13,596 bases of DNA from Acidobacteriota bacterium. Its GTDB lineage: Bacteria > Planctomycetota > Phycisphaerae > WQYP01 > JAJZKJ01. Location of the stretch: assembly GCA_021804195.1 (NCBI GenBank), contig JAJZKJ010000013.1:1-13596 (forward strand), read 5' to 3'. Position 1 is the stretch's first letter. Each line of letters starts with the position of its first letter. The notes beneath the pieces are model-generated. The model ran no database searches, was not told the DNA's origin, and worked only from the letters and a program-made list of their open reading frames with translations. The position numbers were made by a program, and so were the translations under genes. Below, piece after piece: positions 1-7,018 of the stretch.

Positions 1-967
1 GTCGGCGTTTGTGCGGCGGCAGGCGGTACAAAAAGTTGCCGACGACATGGCGGCGGGAAAGTCGCTCTCCGAAGCAATGGCCCGGCATGAAAAGTCTTTT
101 CCCCAGGCTTACACCCAATTGGTTCAGGCGGGGCTTGACAACAACGCGCTCGCGGCAACCTTGGCCAATTTTGGAGATCATGCACGGCAGGTCGGCAAAA
201 TTCGCCAGGCCCTGCGCGAAGCGGCGGCATACCCACTTGCAATTTTTGCCGCCCTGCTGATGGTGTGGTGCTTTATAGGCTGGTTTATTGTGCCGAAATT
301 GGGCGCGTTTGCTATAAGCGCCGCGAGACTCAATCGAGTGATAGAAAGCAATGCACAGGCGTCTGCCGCCGCCGCACAAGAAACCGCTATCGTGGGCGTA
401 TTGCATTGGCTGCCATTTATGGCAATCGGTATTGTGCTCGCCGCGTTGTTGCTTGCCGTGCTTGTGCAGGCAATCAATCTGTCTCAAAAGCGACTTTCGC
501 TTCGTGATTGGGCAGCACGATGGCTGCCGCTGGCGGGTCCGGCCTTAAAGATGGCGTTGGTGGCGCAATGGTGCGATGCCCTGCGGGTGGCAGTGGAGGC
601 AAATACCGATCTGCCCCGATCACTTGAATTCGCGGCCTCATCCGTTGGCTCGCCCATGCTTCAGGCCGACACAAAAGACCTTATCAACACATTGGCTCAA
701 GGCCGAGAGTTTACTGGCTGGCCGGGGCGGCTGCTCCCTCCCAGCGTGCCGCGCGTTATCGTCCTTGGTATCCGCCAGAACTCATTGCGTGCGACTCTGC
801 GGACGCTCAGCGGAGCCTATCAGCGTCAGGCCGAATACCGTACCGCCGTCATTCCAGCGGTCATGACACCGCTGCTGCTCGTGCTGATGGCCATGAGCAT
901 AGGGTTAACCATGGTGCTTTTGCTTGAACCAATGGTGATATTTCTAAAAGGATTAGGTTCCGGCTGA
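1..967 (+). CDS. GspF/PilC-like inner-membrane platform protein, 5' end cut by window
   Basis: The reading frame is open to the left edge (codons run from base 2), so the start lies outside the window and the GTG at 11 is not a real start. At least 321 residues are visible. The layout fits two T2SSF domains: a helical segment containing GKSLSEAM and FPQAYTQLVQAG, a membrane segment near 75-95 (counted from base 11), another near 131-155, a second T2SSF half beginning around WLPLAGPALKMALVAQW, and a C-terminal hydrophobic hairpin followed by PMVIFL. Family members form the inner-membrane platform that couples the assembly ATPase to the pseudopilus or pilus. The usual AGE-x-x-G-x-L motif is degenerate here (AGLDNNAL). 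The stop TGA overlaps the next start (TGATG). A type IV pilus PilC role is equally possible; no ATPase gene is visible to decide. Confidence 0.8.
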   Translation, partial: SAFVRRQAVQKVADDMAAGKSLSEAMARHEKSFPQAYTQLVQAGLDNNALAATLANFGDHARQVGKIRQALREAAAYPLAIFAALLMVWCFIGWFIVPKLGAFAISAARLNRVIESNAQASAAAAQETAIVGVLHWLPFMAIGIVLAALLLAVLVQAINLSQKRLSLRDWAARWLPLAGPALKMALVAQWCDALRVAVEANTDLPRSLEFAASSVGSPMLQADTKDLINTLAQGREFTGWPGRLLPPSVPRVIVLGIRQNSLRATLRTLSGAYQRQAEYRTAVIPAVMTPLLLVLMAMSIGLTMVLLLEPMVIFLKGLGSG

Positions 968-2301
968 TGATGGAACAGAGTGATCAGTACGCAATTCAAA
1001 GCATCAAACCGATGTTTCCTACGCGCCGGCCCGGTCCAAGACTGGCATGGGGCTGGCGTCTCGCTTTCATGGCGGGAGACTCATTGATTTTTTGGATGCT
1101 TATTATCGCCCTGCTTGATGGCGTCCTCTATCACATTGCGCGGCCGGCGCCATTTCTCCTGTATCTCGCAATTCCGGCTGGCTTCACCATGCAATTCGTG
1201 CGGCAGAAGCGAATACGGCGACTTATCTGCCATTTGGCGATTGCCACTGATTGTGGCGCACCACTTCCACAATACCTTCACGCCGCAACGGTCGGCGAAA
1301 CCCGTAAAGTCGCCCGCCTGCTAAAGGACGTCGCCCGATGGCTTGAAAAAGGATATACACTGGCACAAAGCATCAAGATGGCGGCACCTTGGGCAGCAGC
1401 GCGGCTCATAGAACATATACAACTTGCGGAACAAAGGGGCACTTTACGATCTGAGCTATGTCAGCTCGAACGCCCTGCCCAATCTTGGTCAATCCGACAC
1501 GAAATTACGCTGCCCTTCATAATGAGCATCCTGCTGCTGCTGCCATTCATTCTCCTCCTTCAGCTTGGCGCATACCAAATGTACCATCGCATTTTTTTAT
1601 TTGATATCCACCAGCGTTGGGGGCCGCTGTTCACGGCCGTTTCGGACGTTGGCTTTTATTTTTCCCGAATTTGGGGCCGCCATTTCATTGGAGACATGGC
1701 CGCCACAGCCCAGTGGTTGGCGTGGGCGTACTTTTTGCGAATGACGCTCACGGGCGGCCACTATCGCTTGAAGATTGTTCGCAGGCTGCGCCAGGCGATA
1801 TGCTGGCGGCTCCCGCCGATGCGATCATTGGCTCGCTGGCAGTCCTGGAGCATTACCGCGGGCATACTGGCGAGTGCTGTAGAAAACAATCTGCCGCTTC
1901 CAGACGCATTGGATGCGGCCGCACATGCCCAAACTAATTTGTCCGCTCGCCGTCGGCTTCTCCGCGGCATGAGGTTGCTTCATCGCGGCGCTTCGCCCTA
2001 TAAGGTGCTGCGAAAGGCCGGCGTACCCAGGGCCGTGCGCAACCTTGTCACCGGTACCCCGACAAAGCCAGGCGTGGGTCACCACCAACCCAGCCTGCCA
2101 GCGGGGTCCCTGGCAAGCGCATTACGCTATGTCGAGAGCTTTTATCGTGCTAAATATTGCGCCGCGGTGGAGTGGACCAAATCATTGGCAATTCCGGTTA
2201 CGGCGATTATTTTTGGAGCGGGCGCGCTGGCGGTTGCGCTCTACGTTTTTATACCTTACGTCCAATACATTAAGTTTCTCGAGGCGAAAGGTGGCTTTTG
2301 A
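967..2301 (+). CDS. Second, divergent GspF-like membrane protein
   Basis: A 444-residue protein with three hydrophobic zones: residues about 35-75, about 180-205, and a C-terminal segment about 405-435 ending PYVQYIKFLEAKGGF. Between them are two helical modules. The first carries ATDCGAPLPQYLHAA, LEKGYTLAQSI and the AEQRGTL remnant of the AGE-x-x-G-x-L motif. The second starts ILASAVENNLPLPDAL. This is the order of a GspF/PilC protein with an N-terminal extension, although sequence resemblance is weak. The start ATG at 967 overlaps the upstream stop; an AAAGGATTAGG stretch lies about 9 bases upstream. It sits between another GspF-like gene and three prepilin genes, so a platform role is inferred from fold pattern and context. 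A GspL/M-like accessory role is a less likely alternative. Confidence 0.65.
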   Translation: MMEQSDQYAIQSIKPMFPTRRPGPRLAWGWRLAFMAGDSLIFWMLIIALLDGVLYHIARPAPFLLYLAIPAGFTMQFVRQKRIRRLICHLAIATDCGAPLPQYLHAATVGETRKVARLLKDVARWLEKGYTLAQSIKMAAPWAAARLIEHIQLAEQRGTLRSELCQLERPAQSWSIRHEITLPFIMSILLLLPFILLLQLGAYQMYHRIFLFDIHQRWGPLFTAVSDVGFYFSRIWGRHFIGDMAATAQWLAWAYFLRMTLTGGHYRLKIVRRLRQAICWRLPPMRSLARWQSWSITAGILASAVENNLPLPDALDAAAHAQTNLSARRRLLRGMRLLHRGASPYKVLRKAGVPRAVRNLVTGTPTKPGVGHHQPSLPAGSLASALRYVESFYRAKYCAAVEWTKSLAIPVTAIIFGAGALAVALYVFIPYVQYIKFLEAKGGF

Positions 2302-2726
2302 TGAGGAGGCGCGGCTTTATTATGCTTGAGATATGCCTGTCCATTGTTTTGGTGGGCATTGCCGCCACACTCTTTGCCACGACGTTATGGCACGCCAACC
2401 ACGCCGACAATTTCATGCGAAGTCAGCGTGCTTCGGCTTACGAGCAAAAACGGATACTTTCTCAGCTTATTCAAGGCCATGCCGAAGCGCTGCCACATCA
2501 CCTGATCATTAAGCAGCTGGCGCCCACCACCGCTGACGGCCTGGCTTGGATTGTCATCAGCCAAGGCCGTAATACACATTCTGTTCAAACCATCGCCCTG
2601 GTGCCGGTAAAGTCAATTCGGCATACGTTACGATTACAGAAACTCCGCGCACACGCGGAGTCGCTGTTACGCGGTCCCGCCGCCTCCGGTCCGGCGCAAC
2701 AGCACAAAGCGAGGGCTGCACTATGA
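2301..2726 (+). CDS. Prepilin-like minor pseudopilin (type IV N-methylation motif)
   Basis: A 141-residue small protein with a very short basic leader, MRRRG, then FIMLEICLSIVLVGIAATLF. Cleavage by prepilin peptidase would fall between G5 and F6, and the conserved Glu at mature position +5 is present (E10). The remaining ~110 residues are hydrophilic and unlike any family I can name. The ATG at 2301 overlaps the upstream TGA; a TTG at 2298 is an alternative start giving one extra residue. AAAGGTGG about 7 bases upstream can serve as ribosome binding site. Position in the operon suggests a GspH/GspI-type minor pseudopilin, an inference. Confidence 0.7.
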   Translation: MRRRGFIMLEICLSIVLVGIAATLFATTLWHANHADNFMRSQRASAYEQKRILSQLIQGHAEALPHHLIIKQLAPTTADGLAWIVISQGRNTHSVQTIALVPVKSIRHTLRLQKLRAHAESLLRGPAASGPAQQHKARAAL

Positions 2727-3223
2727 TGAACCAGAGACGCCGATATGCCACATGCCCCGCAAGCCGGGCATTTACCATCATGGAGATGCTTTTTTCAGTT
2801 ATCCTGTTGGCGGTTTTCTCCCTGATTGCCGGGCCATTAATGGTGACCATGATTCATTCCATGGCCAAAACAACCGCTTACGAAAACCAGACGGATGCAT
2901 GGCTCGCCGCGCGTAGTCATTTGGCCAGCGATGTACAAGATGCCTACCGCGTTCAGGTCATCGGTCCGCATCAGTTACTCTGCACGTCACCAGGGGGTCA
3001 TATCATCTGGAAAATCGTCAAGGGTAATCTTTCACGGAAAGTAGGCATGGACACATCAAGACCCGGCCATTGGCAATCAGCTTCTTGGCCGTGTGGCAAG
3101 ATTCGGTTTATGGCCGCCGTGGTGGGTGTAAAAGTTACACGGGACGCCCCACACCAGCATTCCACTGTGCTGCTGACAAATCGTATTGAGCGGGCCAGAA
3201 TGATTTTGGAGGCCAAGCCATGA
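2723..3223 (+). CDS. Prepilin-like pseudopilin (GspJ/PulG-like)
   Basis: A 166-residue protein with a longer leader (16 residues, MMNQRRR...CPASRA) before FTIMEMLFSVILLAVFSLI. The +5 Glu of the mature protein is E21, but the residue before the cleavage site is Ala (A16) rather than the usual Gly, which prepilin peptidases can tolerate. The first ~30 mature residues form the hydrophobic assembly helix. The C-terminal part (LLCTSPGGHIIWKIVKGNLSR) looks like the beta-rich globular head of GspJ-type minor pseudopilins, which often contain such a value-reading segment. It starts within the ATGA overlap with the previous gene and ends within an ATGA overlap with the next. Confidence 0.7.
   Translation: MMNQRRRYATCPASRAFTIMEMLFSVILLAVFSLIAGPLMVTMIHSMAKTTAYENQTDAWLAARSHLASDVQDAYRVQVIGPHQLLCTSPGGHIIWKIVKGNLSRKVGMDTSRPGHWQSASWPCGKIRFMAAVVGVKVTRDAPHQHSTVLLTNRIERARMILEAKP
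3208..3212 (+). promoter_or_regulatory. Ribosome binding site GGAGG of the last prepilin gene
   Basis: GGAGG lies 7 bases before the ATG at 3220, inside the end of the upstream gene. It is the clearest Shine-Dalgarno sequence in this operon and fixes the start of the 150-residue protein. Confidence 0.7.
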
Positions 3224-3672
3224 ATACCCTGCCGCAATCCGTTTGTGCCGCCGCTCGAGGCCGCCGTCCTCGCGGGTTTACGCTGATGTTCACCATTTTG
3301 CTGTTGGCTTTTTTCGGTGCGTTTGCAGCACTGGTAGCGCAAGCCATTATCAGGCAGGCATCGCACACGCAACACACCCTTGTGCGAGATCAACTTGATG
3401 CGATCAATGTTTCCGAGCTATTCTTCCTGCGACAATTGTTGCATGAAGCGCAACCGCTAAGAGACGGTGTTACCGCCCTGCCGCTCCCAAAAGCTCTCGA
3501 GCAAAATGGCTACACCGCTTTGCTGACCCTTAAACGGCAAACAAACGGCTATTGGCGGGCACGCTTGGCGGCGAATTGGCAGTTAGCCGGAGCCGCTCGT
3601 CTAAGGCTGGTCCAAACCCTCACCCTTCAACGATTGCCCTCCAAGCAATGGCGCATCACAGACGATCACTAA
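3220..3672 (+). CDS. Prepilin-like protein lacking Glu+5 (GspK-like position)
   Basis: A 150-residue protein, last in the operon. Residues 1-19 are a basic leader ending RRPRG, followed by FTLMFTILLLAFFGAFAALV. The G/F cleavage site and hydrophobic helix are those of a type IV prepilin, but mature position +5 is Phe (F24) instead of Glu. In type II secretion systems, the tip pseudopilin GspK characteristically lacks this Glu; however, GspK is usually about twice as long. The rest (residues 45-150) is hydrophilic with a possible beta-rich end (LRLVQTLTLQRLPSKQWRI). The start is supported by GGAGG and the ATGA overlap. A tip pseudopilin or PilX-like protein is an inference from motif and gene order. 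Confidence 0.65.
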   Translation: MNTLPQSVCAAARGRRPRGFTLMFTILLLAFFGAFAALVAQAIIRQASHTQHTLVRDQLDAINVSELFFLRQLLHEAQPLRDGVTALPLPKALEQNGYTALLTLKRQTNGYWRARLAANWQLAGAARLRLVQTLTLQRLPSKQWRITDDH

Positions 3673-3916
3673 ATCTGTCCCCGCAGAGGCGAACATCTCA
3701 ACTTGGTTCGAAGTGCTGCTTGCGCCGGTTAAGTAATTCGTACAAGCATGGTCATTGATCCGTGGTGCGGCGATAGCAAAAAGATCGGCCATCGCGCATC
3801 GCGGCTCGATTGCCCGGCCGCTGTTGCGGCAACAGAGCTTAAAATCACGGCGGATCAAATAGCCCAGCCTTGATTGATGCCCCTGGCGCGGCAACAACAC
3901 TCGCAGAGCGTACCGA
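3673..3916. other. Intergenic region between convergent operons
   Basis: This 244-base space separates the 3' ends of the secretion operon and ligA. The only clear dyad is CTGTTG-CGG-CAACAG at 3821-3835. It has no T-tract on either strand, so it is not a convincing intrinsic terminator. No coding signal was seen. Confidence 0.5.
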
Positions 3917-5968
3917 CTACGCCGCACTCTCGCCTATGCGACGCAAAAACTCGGCTTCATCAAGGACTTCAATGCCAAGCTTGGCTGCTTTGGCCAGTTT
4001 AGAGCCAGCCTCGGCGCCCGCCACCACAAATGATGTCGCCTTGCTTACGCTGTCGCTGGACGTGCCGCCGTGCCTTTCTATGGCAGCTTTGATTTCGCTG
4101 CGTGAAAACCGTTCGAGCGTTCCAGTCACAACAATGGTTTTTCCAGCCAGCGGTCCGCCGCCGACCGCCGCGGCAGAGGTTGCCGCATCAGTGGATACCC
4201 CCATGGCTTGAAGCTCGCGCAACAGTTCGAGGCCGCCCTGCTCATGTAAAAAACTCCAGACCGATTGCGCCACCACGTCGCCCACACCATCTATAGCTTG
4301 AAATTGCTCGATGCCTGCGGCTGCCAGTTTGTCCAACGTTGGAAAGGCCCGCGCAATATCCACCGCGGTGCGCGTGCCTACGTGCAAAATGCCCAGCGAC
4401 GCCAGCAGCCGCTCAAGCCCGCGCCCCTTGCTTGCTTCGATACCGGACAGAAGGCCATCGGCTGATTTTTCGCCCATTCTATCAAGCGCTGCCACCGCAG
4501 TTCGGTCTAGGCGGTACAAATCGGGTAAGCGCTTTACCAGTCCGGCCTGCATAAGCTGCTCGACAATGGCCGGACCAAGATTTTCGATATCCATCTGGTT
4601 GCGGCCGCCGAAGTAGCGCAGCTTTTGGGCGAGTTTTTCGGGACAGTGGGGATTGGTGCAGCGCACAAAGCCGCCGTCGCGCTCGGTGGCCGCATGGCAA
4701 ACCGGGCATTGCTCCGGCGGTACAATGGCCTGGGCGTGTGCTGGCCGAGCCTCCGGCACGTTACCCACCACATAAGGAATGATTTCGCCGGCCTTTTCGA
4801 CCAGCACCTGGTCGTGCAGGCGAAGGTCTTTGCGGGCTATTTCATCAAAATTATGCAGACTGGCACGGTACACTTTGGTGCCGCTGATAAATACCGGCGG
4901 CGCAAACTCGGCCACGGGTGTAACGGTGCCGGTTTTTCCAACCTGAAACACCACACGAGCCAATTCGGTACGCGCCTGTTCGGGCTGATATTTAAAGGCG
5001 ATGCACCATCGCGGCGCCCGCGCGGTAGCCCCCAACACCTGCCGCTGGGCAAATGAATCTACTTTTACCACGACGCCATCGGTATCAAACGGCAAATTCC
5101 GACGCTGCTGTGCAAACGCATCTATAAACTGCTGTACCGCGTCAATGGTTCGGCACGCGGCAATGTTGGGCGGCTGGCCAAAACCAACGGCCGCCACAAA
5201 CGCCAACCACTGCCTATAGCTCGTAAACTCAAAGCCCTCCACCGCGCCCTGTCCATGCGGCAAAAATTGCAGTTTGCGGGCCGCCACCGCGCGCGAGTCC
5301 AGGAGCTTAAGCGTTCCTGCAGCGGTATTACGCGGGTTGGCGTAAGCTTCTTCGCCGGCTTCTTCCTGCTGCTGGTTGATCTGGGCAAATTGCTGCCGCG
5401 TTAAAAACACTTCCCCGCGAACCTCCACCACCGACGGCACCGAAGCGGGCATGACAAATGGCCCATGCTCTTTGCCGGCAAGCTCCAGCGATAACGGAAT
5501 GCTTTTAATAGTACGAACATTGACTGTAACATCGTCGCCCACGGCACCATCGCCGCGTGTGGCAGCCTGCACCAGCTTCCCTTTTTCATACCGCAGCGAA
5601 AGTGATACGCCATCAATTTTAGGCTCGCACACATATTCAAACTCACCCACCCCTGACGCCAGAAGCAATTTGCGCACGCGTGCGTCAAACGCGACAAGTT
5701 CGCCAGGGGTGTATGTGTTGTCTATGGAAATCATGGGCAGGGCATGGCGCACCTGCGTAAAGCCCTTGAGCGGCGCAGCACCGACGCGCTGCGTTGGAGA
5801 ATCGGGCGTAACGAGCTCAGGATGAGCCGCCTCAAGTTCACCAAGACGGCGAACAAGCGCATCGTACTGTACGTCGGTAATTTCGGGCCGGGCATCGCCA
5901 TAATAAAGTTGGTCGTGATGGCGTATTTGCCGACGAAGCTTTTCAATTTCAGCAGCAGCGGTATTCAT
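3917..5968 (-). CDS. ligA: NAD-dependent DNA ligase LigA
   Basis: Seals nicks in duplex DNA with NAD+ as adenyl donor, during replication and repair in the cytoplasm. The 683 residues match the family length and the full domain order. Ia domain: residues 1-60 (YYGDARPEITDVQYD). Adenylation domain: catalytic lysine K117 in CEPKIDG, then TRGDG at 137-141. OB fold around 320-400. Four-Cys zinc site: C421, C424, C437, C442. Helix-hairpin-helix repeats about 450-590. C-terminal BRCT: about 605-683 (GKTIVVTGTLERFSR). It is the last gene of the operon behind ruvC, with an 8-base gap; no strong Shine-Dalgarno is seen. The start at 5968 gives the normal N-terminus. It is expected to be essential and nothing looks broken. 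Confidence 0.97.
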   Translation of the reverse strand: MNTAAAEIEKLRRQIRHHDQLYYGDARPEITDVQYDALVRRLGELEAAHPELVTPDSPTQRVGAAPLKGFTQVRHALPMISIDNTYTPGELVAFDARVRKLLLASGVGEFEYVCEPKIDGVSLSLRYEKGKLVQAATRGDGAVGDDVTVNVRTIKSIPLSLELAGKEHGPFVMPASVPSVVEVRGEVFLTRQQFAQINQQQEEAGEEAYANPRNTAAGTLKLLDSRAVAARKLQFLPHGQGAVEGFEFTSYRQWLAFVAAVGFGQPPNIAACRTIDAVQQFIDAFAQQRRNLPFDTDGVVVKVDSFAQRQVLGATARAPRWCIAFKYQPEQARTELARVVFQVGKTGTVTPVAEFAPPVFISGTKVYRASLHNFDEIARKDLRLHDQVLVEKAGEIIPYVVGNVPEARPAHAQAIVPPEQCPVCHAATERDGGFVRCTNPHCPEKLAQKLRYFGGRNQMDIENLGPAIVEQLMQAGLVKRLPDLYRLDRTAVAALDRMGEKSADGLLSGIEASKGRGLERLLASLGILHVGTRTAVDIARAFPTLDKLAAAGIEQFQAIDGVGDVVAQSVWSFLHEQGGLELLRELQAMGVSTDAATSAAAVGGGPLAGKTIVVTGTLERFSRSEIKAAIERHGGTSSDSVSKATSFVVAGAEAGSKLAKAAKLGIEVLDEAEFLRRIGESAA

Positions 5969-5976
5969 GATGCTGT

Positions 5977-6480
5977 TTATACCCAGCGGCCGCTCCGCCT
6001 GCCAGCCGCCGGCAATTGCCGCGCCAGCGTCCAGGCGATGGCGATGGCATCGGCCACATCGGGAGGCGACGGCGGCTTGGCCAGCTTACATAATGCCGCC
6101 ACGCTGCGCTGTATTTGCGACTTGGAAGCATGCCCATTACCTGTAATCGTTTTTTTCACCAGCGTGCTGGGCATGTTAACCACCGCCACGCCCGCCTGCT
6201 GCGCCGCCAGTAAAATCACGCCGCGCGCATGCCCCATGAGAATGGCCGTCGCCGGATGCTTATAGTGGGCGTAAAGCTGCTCGACCGCAACACGATCACA
6301 CGGATATTCGCCCAGCAATGCCGCCACCTGCCGGTGCAATTCATCCAGCCGCGGGGCGATATCCTTATGACGCGCCAGCCGAATGACGCCCGCTTCCTCT
6401 AATTGCGGCCGCATTCGCACCACGCTCACGAGGGCGTAGCCGGTAAGCTGCAGGCCGGGGTCTATGCCCAAAATACGCAT
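5977..6480 (-). CDS. ruvC: Holliday junction resolvase RuvC
   Basis: Endonuclease that resolves Holliday junctions with RuvAB during recombinational repair. The 167-residue protein starts MRILGIDPGLQLTGYAL, the family N-terminus. The four metal-binding acidic residues are visible: D7, E67 (VAVEQLY), D141 and D144 (PPDVADAIAIAW). GKGxxxK-type basic residues also appear (TGNGHASKSQIQ). The frame extends 21 codons further upstream to 6543, but that would overlap ispF. The ATG at 6480 has AAGGA seven bases upstream and matches the family start. ruvA and ruvB are not in this window. It lies 29 bases after ispF and 8 before ligA in a probable operon. Confidence 0.95.
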   Translation of the reverse strand: MRILGIDPGLQLTGYALVSVVRMRPQLEEAGVIRLARHKDIAPRLDELHRQVAALLGEYPCDRVAVEQLYAHYKHPATAILMGHARGVILLAAQQAGVAVVNMPSTLVKKTITGNGHASKSQIQRSVAALCKLAKPPSPPDVADAIAIAWTLARQLPAAGRRSGRWV

Positions 6481-6487
6481 GGCTTGT

Positions 6488-6492
6488 TCCTT
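6488..6492 (-). promoter_or_regulatory. Ribosome binding site AAGGA that fixes the ruvC start
   Basis: On the minus strand AAGGA precedes the ATG at 6480 by 7 bases. It decides for the internal start and against the longer frame beginning at 6543. Confidence 0.7.
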
Positions 6493-6509
6493 GAGCCGCA
6501 TGAACCGCG

Positions 6510-6992
6510 TCAGCTCGCCGCCAGCAAAACAACGCAATGACACGCAATGGCCTTTTCCTGCCCAACGGCGTCAACATGTTCGTTGGTCTTACCCTTGAGG
6601 TTGATGCGATCCGGCTCAATGCCCAGCAGTTGGGCCAGGCGAGCCTTCATGGCGGGCTTATGCGGCGAGAGCTTGGGCGTTTGCGCTATAATGACCACAT
6701 CCACATTTACAATGCGCCACCGGGTTTGCGCCAGACGCTGCAGCGTGCCGGCCAGCAGCCGGGCCGAATCTATCCCCTTGTATGCCGGGTCGGCATTCGG
6801 AAACATTTCACCCACATCGGGCAGGCCGGCGGCTCCGGTGAGGGCGTCTATCAGCGCATGGAGCACCACATCGGCATCGGAATGGCCCGCAAGGCCAAAT
6901 GAGTGCGGCACCGTAACATTGGCCAGCACAAGCGGCCGTCCAGGCTCGGTTCGGTGCAAGTCGTAGCCGATACCCACGCGGTAGTCGTTCAT
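6510..6992 (-). CDS. ispF: 2-C-methyl-D-erythritol 2,4-cyclodiphosphate synthase IspF
   Basis: Converts CDP-ME 2-phosphate to MEcPP and CMP, the fifth step of the MEP isoprenoid pathway; a cytoplasmic trimer in known members. The 160 residues match the family. The N-terminus reads MNDYRVGIGYDLHR with metal ligands D11, H13 and H45 (DVVLHALIDAL). Further family segments are GHSDADV, FPNADPAYKG and IGIEPDRINLKGKTNEH. The C-terminal KGKTNEHVDAVGQEKAIA differs from the proteobacterial KATTTEKLGFTGRGEGIA. A GTG at 7022 would overlap the upstream regulator by four bases (GTGA) and add ten residues; I prefer the ATG at 6992 because it gives the normal N-terminus. No other MEP gene is adjacent. Confidence 0.95.
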   Translation of the reverse strand: MNDYRVGIGYDLHRTEPGRPLVLANVTVPHSFGLAGHSDADVVLHALIDALTGAAGLPDVGEMFPNADPAYKGIDSARLLAGTLQRLAQTRWRIVNVDVVIIAQTPKLSPHKPAMKARLAQLLGIEPDRINLKGKTNEHVDAVGQEKAIACHCVVLLAAS

Positions 6993-7018
6993 TACGTTTC
7001 TTTCAAGTAAGACCGCAA

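Noticed and set aside
3821..3835. Hairpin between the convergent operons as a terminator
   Set aside because: The stem is only 6 bp and no T-tract follows on either strand.
6481..6543. Longer RuvC start
   Set aside because: It overlaps ispF and precedes the universal MRILGIDPG start, which has its own AAGGA.
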